A stretch of 11,779 nt of DNA from Verrucomicrobiota bacterium (GCA_023386835.1 JAEWIY010000130.1:1-11779), one strand, 5' to 3'. Shown: positions 1 to 6,827, counted from the stretch's first letter. Notes: generated from the sequence alone by a model not told the origin. Made by a program: numbers and translations.

Positions 1-596
1 GACTGCACACCGGGGTCTTCCGTGGCGCTGTAGTCACGGCCGGTGCTCTTTTTGTACCAGTCGAGAATGCGCCCGACGAACGGCGAGATCAGCTGAACCT
101 TCGCCTCGGCGCAGGCGACCGCCTGCGGGAAGGAAAAGAGCAGTGTCAGGTTGCAGTGGATACCTTCGCGCTCGAGTTGCTCCGCCGCGCGGATGCCCTC
201 CCACGTGGAGGCAATTTTGATCAGGACCCGTTCCCGCGGGATGCCGGCCTTTTCGTACAACGCGATCAGATGCCGCGCTCGTGCGACCGTGCCTTCGGTA
301 TCGAAGGAGAGGCGCGCGTCGACCTCGCTCGAGACCCGGCCTGGAACGATCTTGAGGATCTCGATACCAAAGACCACCAGCAACCGGTCGATGACATCGT
401 CCATCGTGGCGCCTGAGCCGGCCTCCTTGATCGCTTGATCCAGCAGCCGGGCGTAGGCCGGCATGCCGGCGGCCTTCAGCAACAGCGAGGGGTTTGTCGT
501 CGCATCCTGCGGCTTGAACTCCTTGATGCTCTCGAAGTCGCCGGTGTCTGCGACAACCTTGGTGAATTGTTTCAACTGTTCCAGTGCGGTAGCCAT
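1..596 (-). CDS. tal: Transaldolase, C-terminal part beyond window edge
   Basis: Transaldolase of the non-oxidative pentose phosphate pathway. It moves a dihydroxyacetone unit between sedoheptulose 7-phosphate and glyceraldehyde 3-phosphate through a Schiff base, in the cytosol. The 198 visible residues align by eye with E. coli TalB almost without gaps. They include VVADTGD (residues 14-20, catalytic Asp17), DATTNPSL (31-38), PGRVSSEVDARLS (85-97, Glu91) and LIKIASTWEG (125-134) with the Schiff-base Lys127, then NLTLLFSFPQA and SPFVGRILDWYK. The visible end, near DYSATEDPGVQ, matches TalB near residue 200 of about 317, so roughly 120 residues lie off the left edge. The ATG is nine bases after the cca stop, so it is very likely co-transcribed with cca. 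No SD is seen before the start. I am sure of the family; the class (TalB-like) follows from the close match. Confidence 0.97.
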   Translation of the reverse strand, partial: MATALEQLKQFTKVVADTGDFESIKEFKPQDATTNPSLLLKAAGMPAYARLLDQAIKEAGSGATMDDVIDRLLVVFGIEILKIVPGRVSSEVDARLSFDTEGTVARARHLIALYEKAGIPRERVLIKIASTWEGIRAAEQLEREGIHCNLTLLFSFPQAVACAEAKVQLISPFVGRILDWYKKSTGRDYSATEDPGVQ

Positions 597-605
597 AGGC
601 AACAG

Positions 606-2012
606 TCACTGTAGTGGACTGTCTGTTCGTCGCAAATGATTCTCGAGCCAGCGCTTCGCTCCTGACTCATCGTTAAACGCGCCGTCCAGCTGCGCTTCGA
701 AGGCGGCATCGAGCACCGTCTTGAAGCCAGGGCTGGGCCGATAACCCATGGCGACGAGGTGTCGGCCCTTGAGGAGCGGTTGCGGCGCTTGTTCGCGCAA
801 CACGAGTTCCTCGGCACGGCGGCGCAGGCGTTCGATGTAGGCGAGCGTCGCGGGATCGTGCAGGGGAGGGCGGCCGCGCGAGTCGGCGATCATGACTTCG
901 CACAGGTCGTCGATTGTCGATGGCGCGAGCCGTCGCGCCAAACGGCGGACTTGTGTGTCCGTATAGCGGCCATCCGGGCTGAAATGGTGCGCCAGGTGGA
1001 ACTGCACCAAGGGGCCCACGCGATCGGGCAGATCGAGCGGAGCGCCGATCCGGGTGAGAAAAGAGCGGGTGGGCGCAAGGCCTTCCGCTGCGTGGTTGGG
1101 GCTGATCCAGCGGCGAACACCACGCTTCTCAGCCTGCACGGTGGTGGCGGGTTTGCCAAAATCGTGCGTCAGGACAGCGAACGTCAGCAGTCGCCGACGT
1201 TCGAGCGACGCATTCTGCCACGCTTCCAGAGCCACTAATGCGTCCAGGCAGTGCTGAGTGTGGGTGAAAACATCCCCCTCGGGATGCCATTCCGGATCCT
1301 GTGGTGTGCCACGCAGGGCCGCCACCTCGGGGAAGTGCACGAGCCAGCCGGTTTCCTCGAGCACCCGCAACCCCGCTGAGGGGCGGCGAGACTGGGTGGC
1401 CCATTTGTCCCATTCGGCCCACACCCGCTCAACCGCCAGCTCGGGGTAGGTGTGCACAATTGAGCGACTCAGCTCCGCGGTTTCCGGCGCCAACGTCAGA
1501 TCAAACCGGGCGGCGAACTGCATCGCGCGCAGCACGCGCAACGGATCTTCACTGAACGCGGTGCTGGTGTGCCGCAGGATGCGCGCGGTGAGATCGGCTT
1601 GGCCGCCGCACGGATCGATCACCTCCTGTGTGAACGGATCCCACGCCATCGCGTTGATCGTGAAGTCGCGCCGTGCGGCCGCTTGAGCGTCGGTCAACGT
1701 CGGGTCGGGCTCAACCACGAAGCCCCGGTGGCCGGCGCCCGTTTTTGATTCTCGTCTTGGCAGGGCAAAATCGTACTCCCGCCCGTGACGGCGAAGTTTG
1801 ATCACCCCGAAACTTCGCCCGACCACGTCGGTGGCGCCAAACCGGGCGAGGGCCCGCCGTAGTTGATCGAAGGATACGCCGGGGACCTCGATGTCGAAAT
1901 CCTTGGGCTGCTGGCCGAGCAGCCAGTCGCGCACGCAGCCGCCCACCAACCGGGGGTGCCCGATCTCCCGCAGCGCCTCGAGCACCGGGCGCAAGTCGTC
2001 GGGCAGCTCCAT
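606..2012 (-). CDS. cca: CCA tRNA nucleotidyltransferase with HD domain (E. coli type)
   Basis: Adds or repairs the 3'-terminal CCA of tRNAs without a nucleic-acid template. Length is 468 aa against 412 in E. coli. Visible in order: the class II polymerase-beta-type head LVGGCVRDWLLG (22-33) with metal-binding Asp38 and Asp40 in KDFDIEV; EYDFALPRRESKTGAG (79-94); RRDFTINAM (114-122); EDPLRVLRAMQFAARF (155-170); then WHPEGDVFTHT (242-252) and the HD pair His283-Asp284 in LTHDFGK. In E. coli Cca this HD domain gives phosphatase and 2',3'-cyclic phosphodiesterase activity; I infer the same here. I chose the ATG at 2012 because its A is also the last base of the DUF423 stop (TGATG), typical of coupled translation. 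A longer reading from 2096 exists, but its extra 28 residues lie inside DUF423 and match nothing in the family. Confidence 0.95.
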   Translation of the reverse strand: MELPDDLRPVLEALREIGHPRLVGGCVRDWLLGQQPKDFDIEVPGVSFDQLRRALARFGATDVVGRSFGVIKLRRHGREYDFALPRRESKTGAGHRGFVVEPDPTLTDAQAAARRDFTINAMAWDPFTQEVIDPCGGQADLTARILRHTSTAFSEDPLRVLRAMQFAARFDLTLAPETAELSRSIVHTYPELAVERVWAEWDKWATQSRRPSAGLRVLEETGWLVHFPEVAALRGTPQDPEWHPEGDVFTHTQHCLDALVALEAWQNASLERRRLLTFAVLTHDFGKPATTVQAEKRGVRRWISPNHAAEGLAPTRSFLTRIGAPLDLPDRVGPLVQFHLAHHFSPDGRYTDTQVRRLARRLAPSTIDDLCEVMIADSRGRPPLHDPATLAYIERLRRRAEELVLREQAPQPLLKGRHLVAMGYRPSPGFKTVLDAAFEAQLDGAFNDESGAKRWLENHLRRTDSPLQ

Positions 2013-2377
2013 CAGCGCCGGAGAAACACCAGCGCGAGCACGGCCCAGCCGGCGATCAGCGCGGCCCCGCCCAGAGGTGTAATGGGTCCGAGCCACCGCG
2101 GGCCCCCGAGGGCGAGCACGTAGAGGGAGCCGCTAAAGAGCAGAACGCCGCCGACCCAGCAGTAGCCGACGGCGCGCCAAAGGCTTCCTTGGGCGGCCGG
2201 TGCGAGCACCAACGCCAGCAACGCCACGGCATGGACCAGCTGATAAAGGACGGCCGTCTCCCAGGCGTGAGTCAGGCCGGCCGCCGCCAGGCGGTCACGC
2301 AGCGCATGGGCGCCAAATGCCCCGGCAGCCACTCCTGTTAACCCCAGCAATGCCGCAATTAGTCCCATAAACATCAT
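2012..2377 (-). CDS. DUF423 family small membrane protein (YgdD-like)
   Basis: A 121-aa hydrophobic inner-membrane protein of unknown function. The DUF423 signature is clear: GAFGAHALR (19-27) after a first hydrophobic segment, YQLVHAVALL in the middle, then LLFSGSLYVLAL and LGPITPLGGAALIAGW near the C-terminus. About four transmembrane helices are expected (near residues 5-23, 41-60, 68-89 and 97-119). The start is uncertain by a few residues, since ATGs occur at codons 1, 2 and 4. The next gene, cca, starts inside its stop codon, so this is the first gene of a DUF423-cca-tal operon. No SD stands before the start. A 6-bp hairpin (GCTCCC/GGGAGC, 2397-2415) lies about 20 bases upstream of the ATG; it has no T-run in either direction and I assign it no role. 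No function should be inferred beyond the family. Confidence 0.9.
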   Translation of the reverse strand: MMFMGLIAALLGLTGVAAGAFGAHALRDRLAAAGLTHAWETAVLYQLVHAVALLALVLAPAAQGSLWRAVGYCWVGGVLLFSGSLYVLALGGPRWLGPITPLGGAALIAGWAVLALVFLRR

Positions 2378-2453
2378 TCATTTGATTTTTTGGCCCGCTC
2401 CCTGCTGACGGGAGCCGCGTTCCCCGTGAGTGCGCTAGCCAGAGTCGAACGTA

Positions 2454-2482
2454 TTGATGGAATAAGCCTTGTGGTTTAGAAA
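2454..2482 (+). promoter_or_regulatory. Candidate sigma70-type promoter of the TorF-like gene
   Basis: TTGATG (2454-2459) and TAGAAA (2477-2482) are separated by 17 bases and each matches the consensus at four of six positions. A start site near 2489 would give a leader of about 60 bases. The 2378-2548 gap is divergent between DUF423 and this gene, so a promoter is expected here. I did not find a convincing one for the opposite strand. Confidence 0.35.
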
Positions 2483-2491
2483 TCGATTCTT

Positions 2492-2503
2492 TCGGTCGAC
2501 CGA
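2492..2503. promoter_or_regulatory. 12-bp perfect palindrome near the expected transcription start
   Basis: TCGGTCGACCGA is a perfect 12-bp inverted repeat. It lies about 10 bases downstream of the candidate -10 box, where a repressor site could act. An 8-bp palindrome AATCGATT (2481-2488) sits just before it. No regulator is known, and chance palindromes of this size do occur, so the operator role is an inference. Confidence 0.3.
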
Positions 2504-2548
2504 GGCCGTGTCACAACGGCAACTTATCAACTACTGCCAAACCATACC

Positions 2549-3226
2549 ATGAAGAAGACTGCTCTAATTGTCGCTGCGCTCGTCGCGGGCTCCAGCGTGC
2601 ATGCGCAGGAATCATCGTACTCCGTCACGCTCGATTTTCCGTACGTGAGCGAGTACGTGTTTCGCGGCATCTCCCTCCAGGAAGATGCGGTTCAGCCCTC
2701 CATTGAATTCGCCATGGGCGACTTCTACGCCGGCATCTGGACCAGCCTCCCGGTCTCGGGCGACTACACGAACGAGTTCGACTTTTATGCCGGCTACGGC
2801 GTGGCGTTGAGCGACACGTGGTCTCTGGATGTCGGTGCCACCTACTATTACTACCCGCAGACGGATTCGGGTGATGAGCAATTTGAGCCGTTCGTCGGCG
2901 TGACCGGTGAGATCGGCGGCGGATTCACCTCCTCGATCTACCTCTACTACGAGACCGAGTTCGAGGTCTTCACGTACCAAGGCTCCGTCGGCTACAGCAT
3001 GCCGCTGAGCGATGTCGTGTCCCTCGACCTGTCGGCCACCCTCGGCTACGTTGATCCGGACGCGGCTGACGGATCCTACACCTACTGGGGCCTCGGCAGC
3101 GTCATCTCGTACACGCTGAACGACAAGGCGAAGGCCTACGTCGGCCTGAATTATGCGACGAACGATGTTGACGGCTTGGAAGGCGACTTCCTGTACGTCA
3201 ACACGGGCGTGACGATCGGCTTCTAA
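2549..3226 (+). CDS. TorF/Gcw_chp family putative outer-membrane porin
   Basis: A 225-aa secreted protein that I place in the Gcw_chp family, also called TorF family putative porin. A signal peptide is clear: MKK, a hydrophobic stretch, then VHA with likely cleavage after Ala19. The mature part has the alternating polar/hydrophobic pattern and many Tyr, Phe and Trp residues of an outer-membrane beta-barrel, and it ends in Phe, the usual C-terminal signal for barrel assembly. The family opening is recognisable in VSEYVFRGIS (near 34-43) followed by QPSIEFAMGDFYAGIWTS. The biochemical role is not established; a pore is inferred from the fold. It stands alone between its own candidate promoter and a strong terminator. 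No SD precedes the ATG (the upstream bases are CCAAACCATACC). I am confident it is a barrel and fairly confident of the family. Confidence 0.85.
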   Translation: MKKTALIVAALVAGSSVHAQESSYSVTLDFPYVSEYVFRGISLQEDAVQPSIEFAMGDFYAGIWTSLPVSGDYTNEFDFYAGYGVALSDTWSLDVGATYYYYPQTDSGDEQFEPFVGVTGEIGGGFTSSIYLYYETEFEVFTYQGSVGYSMPLSDVVSLDLSATLGYVDPDAADGSYTYWGLGSVISYTLNDKAKAYVGLNYATNDVDGLEGDFLYVNTGVTIGF

Positions 3227-3257
3227 GCCCTTCGTAACGGGTCCGTTTTTGAGTCTG

Positions 3258-3295
3258 ACCCGCTTCCGATTTTCGGAGGCGGGTTTTTCTTTTTC
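3258..3295 (+). terminator. Rho-independent terminator after the TorF-like gene
   Basis: A 12-bp stem pairs 3258-3269 (ACCCGCTTCCGA) with 3273-3284 (TCGGAGGCGGGT), with one T-G wobble and a three-base loop. It is followed by TTTTCTTTTT (3285-3295 region). It lies 31 bases after the stop codon and separates this gene from rplM. Confidence 0.9.
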
Positions 3296-3311
3296 CCTTC
3301 CGAAATGTGGG

Positions 3312-3339
3312 TTGACAGGCTTTCGCCAAACCCTAGCTC
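3312..3339 (+). promoter_or_regulatory. Promoter of rplM-rpsI with consensus -35 box
   Basis: TTGACA at 3312-3317 is a perfect -35 hexamer. The best -10 at a suitable distance is TAGCTC (3334-3339, spacer 16), which is weak. It sits between the upstream terminator and the rplM ATG at 3355, where the ribosomal operon needs a promoter. A start near 3346 would leave a leader of only about nine bases. Confidence 0.5.
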
Positions 3340-3354
3340 TAGACCCCTTTTCTC

Positions 3355-3783
3355 ATGAAGACTTTCCTCGCCAAGAAGGAGACCGTGCAGCCCAAATGGT
3401 ATCTCGTCGATGCCGAAGGGCAGGTCCTTGGCCGCCTTGCGGTAAAGATCGCCAACGTCATCCGCGGCCGCCACAAGGCCGGTTACACCCCCAACGTTGA
3501 CACGGGTGACTACGTTGTGGTGATCAACGCAGAAAAGGTCGTCGTGACCGGCAAGAAGGAGGAGCAGAACAGCTACATGTTCTTCTCCGGCTTCGTGGGC
3601 GGCGAGAGCTACCGCAAGCTGTCCGAGCAGCGGGTTCGCCATCCGGAGTTCATCATCGAGCACGCCGTCAAGGGCATGCTGCCGAAGAACCGCCTCGCTC
3701 GCAAGATGCTGACCAAGCTGCGGGTGTTCGCCGGTCCGGAGCACACGCACGCGGCTCAGAATCCGACTCCGCTTCCCCTTTAA
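3355..3783 (+). CDS. rplM: 50S ribosomal protein L13
   Basis: Ribosomal protein L13, an early-assembling protein of the large subunit that binds 23S rRNA. The 142-aa length is exactly that usual in bacteria. The family pattern is seen throughout: KWYLVDAEGQVLGRLA (14-29) with GRHKAGYTPNVDTGDYVVVINA after it, KVVVTGKK, then HPEFIIEHAVKGMLPKNRLARKML and a C-terminal RVFAGPEHTHAAQNP. It heads the conserved rplM-rpsI pair, 15 bases ahead of rpsI. No SD precedes the ATG; the 12 bases before it are 11 pyrimidines (ACCCCTTTTCTC). In some bacteria L13 represses its own operon through an mRNA leader. Here the terminator-to-ATG gap is only 59 bases and includes the promoter, so no such leader element fits. 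Confidence 0.99.
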   Translation: MKTFLAKKETVQPKWYLVDAEGQVLGRLAVKIANVIRGRHKAGYTPNVDTGDYVVVINAEKVVVTGKKEEQNSYMFFSGFVGGESYRKLSEQRVRHPEFIIEHAVKGMLPKNRLARKMLTKLRVFAGPEHTHAAQNPTPLPL

Positions 3784-3798
3784 TTCCTCTGACCTTCC

Positions 3799-4197
3799 AT
3801 GACCGCTGACACTGCAACGTTTCTTGGCACCGGCCGCCGCAAGACCGCGACAGCGCGGGTGCGCCTCACCGAGGGCTCCGGCAAGCTGATCGCCAACGGC
3901 CGCGAGTTCGACGCGTACTTTTCCCACGAGAACTTCTCCAAGCAGGCCTACGCTCCGTTGCTGACCGTCGAGTTGCGCGACAAGATCGACGTCGTGGCGA
4001 ACGTGGACGGTGGGGGCGTGGCAGGTCAGGCTGGCGCCGTGGCGCATGGCATTGCCCGTGCGCTGCAGAAGATGAACCCCGAGTTGCGCCCGGCGCTGAA
4101 GAAGGCCGGTCACCTCAAGCGCGATCCGCGCGAAAAGGAGCGCAAGAAGGCCGGTCAGCCGGGTGCGCGCAAGCGCTTCCAGTTCTCGAAGCGCTAA
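3799..4197 (+). CDS. rpsI: 30S ribosomal protein S9
   Basis: Ribosomal protein S9 of the small-subunit head; its C-terminal tail reaches the P-site tRNA. Length is 132 aa, normal for the family. Motifs: GTGRRKTATARVRL (10-23), DVVANVDGGGVAGQAGAVAHGIARAL (64-89, given in the family as GGG-GQAGA-GIARAL) and the basic tail with RDPREKERKKAG and the invariant final SKR. The usual KKARR stretch before the end reads GARKR here, a small change. It follows rplM in the same operon with a 15-base gap, and the bases before the ATG are CTCTGACCTTCC, with no SD. A strong terminator follows 21 bases after the stop. Confidence 0.99.
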   Translation: MTADTATFLGTGRRKTATARVRLTEGSGKLIANGREFDAYFSHENFSKQAYAPLLTVELRDKIDVVANVDGGGVAGQAGAVAHGIARALQKMNPELRPALKKAGHLKRDPREKERKKAGQPGARKRFQFSKR

Positions 4198-4218
4198 GTC
4201 GCTCGAAGCCTCTTTCCC

Positions 4219-4248
4219 AAAGCCGCCTCTCATCAGGCGGCTTTTTTT
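4219..4248 (+). terminator. Rho-independent terminator of the rplM-rpsI operon
   Basis: A perfect 10-bp stem pairs AAAGCCGCCT (4219-4228) with AGGCGGCTTT (4235-4244), with a six-base loop and then a run of seven T ending at 4248. It faces the convergent argJ. In the 4249-4370 gap that follows I see only a 14-bp palindrome (CCGAGCCGGCTCGG, 4289-4302) and a 6-bp hairpin (4306-4324), neither with a T-run on the argJ side. Confidence 0.92.
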
Positions 4249-4370
4249 GTGCCCGCGGGCGGCGGATCGGGTGCGGCAACGAGCGGCCCCGAGCCGGCTC
4301 GGCGTGCCCGTGCGCAAAACGGGCCGACCCAAACCGGTCCATAATCTCAGCCGAGCGAGCCTCCGCCCGG

Positions 4371-5687
4371 TTAACTGCGGTAGTCCGCGTTCTCGGAGAC
4401 GTACTCGTGCGTCAGGTCGCCACCAAGAATCGTGGCTGCGGCCGAACCCAAGCCCAACTCCACGCCAATCTCGACGCAGCGCTCGTGGGGCGGGTAATCG
4501 ACGGGCGGCTGGAAAAGGCCTTCGGGCGTGGGCTGGCTCTGGTAGAGCTCCGCTGAACGCAAGTGCGCAACCAGTTGCGACTCTTTCGCGGGATCGAGGC
4601 GAAACACGCCGCCGCGGAAGAGCTCGATTCCGCCCATCGTCAGCCGCAGCCGCGACAAATCCAAAGCGGTCGCCTGCGCCCCGGCGTACTTTCCGATGGC
4701 CTGGACCAGGCGTCCGACATTCGGGTCGTTGCCTGCGACCGCACATTTGAAGAGTGGTGCGTTGACGATGGCCTTGCCTAGAGCGCGCGCCGTGCCGTCG
4801 TCGGGTGCTCCCGTGACCTCCACTCGCAGGACGTGACGCACCCCCTCGCCGTTGCGCACGACATCCTCGGCCAAGTCGCGGCAGACTTGCTGCAGGCCGC
4901 GCTCAAATTCGGCCACATCGGACACCGGCACGGCCTGCGAGCTCAGCAGAGCGACCGTGTCGGACGTGCTGGTGTCGCTGTCGACACTGATCAAATTGAA
5001 GCTCCGCTCCACCGCCCGGTGGAGCATCGGGCGGATCGTGTCCCGCGGCACGGCGAGGTCGGTCAACAGGTACACGAGCATCGTGGCGAGATTCGGCTCC
5101 ACCATACCGGCGCCCTTGGCGATGCCCACGATGCGCCCGTCGCCGACGCGGACGGAACGAACTTTTGGATACAGATCGGTCGTCACGATCCCCTCGGCCG
5201 CCGGCAGCACGGATCGTGCATCGAGCGAGGAGACCGCAGCGGGCAGGGCGCCGATCATCGCGTCGACCGGCAGGCTCCACCCGATGACGCCCGTGGAGGA
5301 GGGCAGCACTTGCTCGGGCTGCAGTTTCAGTTGTTGCGCCGTCGCGCGGCAGATCGCCTCCGATGCCTCCACACCGCCGGGCGCGCAGACGTTCGAGATC
5401 TTGTTGTTGATCACGATCGCGCCGATCGACTCCGACAACAGGCGCTGTCGTCCAACGATCACGGGCGCGCCGGGAAAAGCGTTGCGGGTGAACAAGGCGC
5501 CGAACGACGTGGTCGGTTGTTCCAGCGCGATCACCGTCAGCGTCATGCGCGACGGTTTCGGCGCCTCTTTCGGAACGAACTCGAAGCGCGTCGTGCCCAC
5601 GCGAAACCCGCGGGGGAGCTCGGAATGTTGCGCGAGCCATTCACGATGTTCCTGACGCGACGCGAAAGTAAGAGAGGTGCTCGGCAC
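4371..5687 (-). CDS. argJ: Glutamate N-acetyltransferase / ornithine acetyltransferase (ArgJ), divergent
   Basis: ArgJ transfers the acetyl group of N-acetylornithine to glutamate, giving ornithine and recycling the acetyl donor; some members also use acetyl-CoA. The 438-aa chain shows ELPRGF (23-28), FTRNAFPGAPV (66-76), SSTGVIGWSLP (130-140) and KGAGMVEPNLATML (191-204). Autocleavage is expected between Ala201 and Thr202, making Thr202 the nucleophile. The end, EYVSENADYRS, resembles the usual C-terminus. Odd points: the usual NSGNANACTG reads NNKISNVCAPGG (94-105), DGDTSTNDT reads DSDTSTSDT, and DPNWGR reads DPNVGR. The start is GTG, two codons after an in-frame TGA, so no longer form is possible; the next Met is residue 48, after the N-terminal motif. 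It diverges from the argB cluster. I am sure of the family; full bifunctionality is not certain given the changes. Confidence 0.93.
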   Translation of the reverse strand: MPSTSLTFASRQEHREWLAQHSELPRGFRVGTTRFEFVPKEAPKPSRMTLTVIALEQPTTSFGALFTRNAFPGAPVIVGRQRLLSESIGAIVINNKISNVCAPGGVEASEAICRATAQQLKLQPEQVLPSSTGVIGWSLPVDAMIGALPAAVSSLDARSVLPAAEGIVTTDLYPKVRSVRVGDGRIVGIAKGAGMVEPNLATMLVYLLTDLAVPRDTIRPMLHRAVERSFNLISVDSDTSTSDTVALLSSQAVPVSDVAEFERGLQQVCRDLAEDVVRNGEGVRHVLRVEVTGAPDDGTARALGKAIVNAPLFKCAVAGNDPNVGRLVQAIGKYAGAQATALDLSRLRLTMGGIELFRGGVFRLDPAKESQLVAHLRSAELYQSQPTPEGLFQPPVDYPPHERCVEIGVELGLGSAAATILGGDLTHEYVSENADYRS

Positions 5688-5784
5688 GCTTCAGAACTGC
5701 GCGCGTCGAACGCGGGAGTGAAGTGGAAACTGACGCGGCGCGGCTTGGTGTCGGATCGCTCCAGCGGGCGGCGGGGCGCGAGTT

Positions 5785-5949
5785 GTGGAACTGCGACCTC
5801 AGATTTGGATCGAAAACCTGATCCGCCTCGGTTTTACCCATGCGCTGATTGACTGCTCCGTGAACAGAACCGACGCCGAGGCCACTGCCTACCTATTCCC
5901 CCGTGCGGGAGAACCGCGTCCGGAGCGCCGTCAGTCGCTTATTCGATGA
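5785..5949 (+). CDS. Small unrecognised ORF overlapping the argB start
   Basis: I do not recognise this 54-codon reading frame. It starts with GTG at 5785, preceded by a purine-rich stretch (GGGG about eight bases upstream), and ends in a TGA that overlaps the argB ATG in the form ATGA, a classic coupling arrangement. An in-frame stop at 5731 bounds it upstream, and no other start is seen between. The peptide begins VELRPQIWIENLIRLGF, has one Cys (24) in LIDCSVNRTD, and ends in an Arg-rich tail. Third-position GC is about 63%, not far from coding DNA here. No signal peptide or membrane helix is evident. It fills most of the argJ-argB gap, leaving 97 bases (5688-5784) for divergent promoters, in which I saw no clear boxes. 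It may be a regulatory leader peptide, a small protein or a chance frame. Confidence 0.45.
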   Translation: MELRPQIWIENLIRLGFTHALIDCSVNRTDAEATAYLFPRAGEPRPERRQSLIR

Positions 5950-6827
5950 ACGTAGCGGAGATTACAGCGAAGGCGAAGGTCCTGCTCGAAGCCCTGCCTT
6001 ACATCCAGGACTTTCGCGGCTCCACGTTTGTGGTGAAATATGGCGGCAGCTTTATGGATGATCCGGATCCGGTCATCCGGACCCGCGTCGCCTATGATAT
6101 CGCATTTTTTGCCGCCTGCGGCATCAACGTGGTCGTCGTGCACGGAGGCGGCAAGGCGATCACACGAGCGATGGAGTCGTCGGGTTTGAAGGCGTCGTTC
6201 GTCAACGGCATGCGCGTGACGGACGAAGCGACGGTCGCGATCGTGAAGCGCACGCTCGACGAGGTTGTGAATCCCGATGTTTGCGCTGCGATCGCCGCGG
6301 CGAAGGGCAAACCCAAGGGCCTGCCCGGCGACACGGTGTTGGTCTGCCAGAAGCTGACCACCGATGACGAGGGCCGTCCGGTCGATCTCGGCTACGTCGG
6401 TGAAGTCGCTGAAGTGAAGGTGAAGCTGATCAAGAAGGAGATCAGCGACGGTTTCATCCCCGTCATTTCGCCGGTGGCGGAAGGGTATGACGGCAAGCCC
6501 TACAACGTGAATGCGGATCTCGTGGCAGGGCGGGTGGCGAGTGCGCTGCGTGCCCGGCGGCTGGTGTACATGAGCGATGTGCCGGGCCTGCTGTCCAATC
6601 CGTCGGATCCGCAGTCCCTCATTTCGACTCTCAAGATCTCACAGGTCGACGAGCTGCGGAAGCAGGGCGTCATCGACAAGGGCATGCGTCCTAAAGTCGG
6701 GAGCGCGATGCGCGCCTTGCAGGACGGCGTGCAGCGCGTCCACCTGATTGACGGGCGGCTCCCCCATTCGTTGCTCCTCGAGATCTTCACCGACAAAGGC
6801 ATCGGCACGGAGATCGTACACGGTTGA
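5946..6827 (+). CDS. argB: Acetylglutamate kinase
   Basis: Phosphorylates N-acetylglutamate with ATP, the second step of arginine synthesis. The 293-aa chain has the amino-acid kinase fold landmarks: VVKYGGSFM (29-37, Lys31), VVVVHGGGKAI (62-72), FVNGMRVTD (85-93), YNVNADLVAG (186-195), YMSDVPGLL (208-216) and GMRPK (246-250, Lys250). It begins with a helix, residues 1-25 (ALPYIQDFRG at 16-25), and ends with LLLEIFTDKGIGTEIV. Both are typical of the arginine-inhibited hexameric enzymes and absent from the E. coli type, so feedback inhibition by arginine is a fair inference and fits an ArgJ pathway. The ATG overlaps the stop of the small ORF before it. No SD is seen. argD follows after 60 bases. 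Confidence 0.98.
   Translation: MNVAEITAKAKVLLEALPYIQDFRGSTFVVKYGGSFMDDPDPVIRTRVAYDIAFFAACGINVVVVHGGGKAITRAMESSGLKASFVNGMRVTDEATVAIVKRTLDEVVNPDVCAAIAAAKGKPKGLPGDTVLVCQKLTTDDEGRPVDLGYVGEVAEVKVKLIKKEISDGFIPVISPVAEGYDGKPYNVNADLVAGRVASALRARRLVYMSDVPGLLSNPSDPQSLISTLKISQVDELRKQGVIDKGMRPKVGSAMRALQDGVQRVHLIDGRLPHSLLLEIFTDKGIGTEIVHG

Noticed and set aside
34..609. 191-codon minus-strand frame in the transaldolase region
   Set aside because: It is a shifted-frame shadow; the transaldolase frame from 596 carries all the family motifs and stays open to the window edge.
2013..2096. N-terminal extension of cca to an ATG at 2096
   Set aside because: It lies wholly inside DUF423 in another frame, while the ATG overlapping the DUF423 stop fits the family start.
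4289..4324. 14-bp palindrome and 6-bp hairpin considered as an argJ terminator
   Set aside because: Neither is followed by a T-run on the minus strand, and the palindrome leaves almost no loop.
3223..4746. 507-codon open frame on the minus strand across rplM, rpsI and the end of argJ
   Set aside because: It runs antisense through two certain ribosomal genes and two terminators, and its Arg/Ala/Gly-rich translation resembles no family. It is a by-product of GC-rich codon use.
4833..5852. 339-codon plus-strand frame antisense to argJ
   Set aside because: argJ is clear on the other strand by motifs. This translation is low-complexity His/Arg/Gly-rich and matches nothing.
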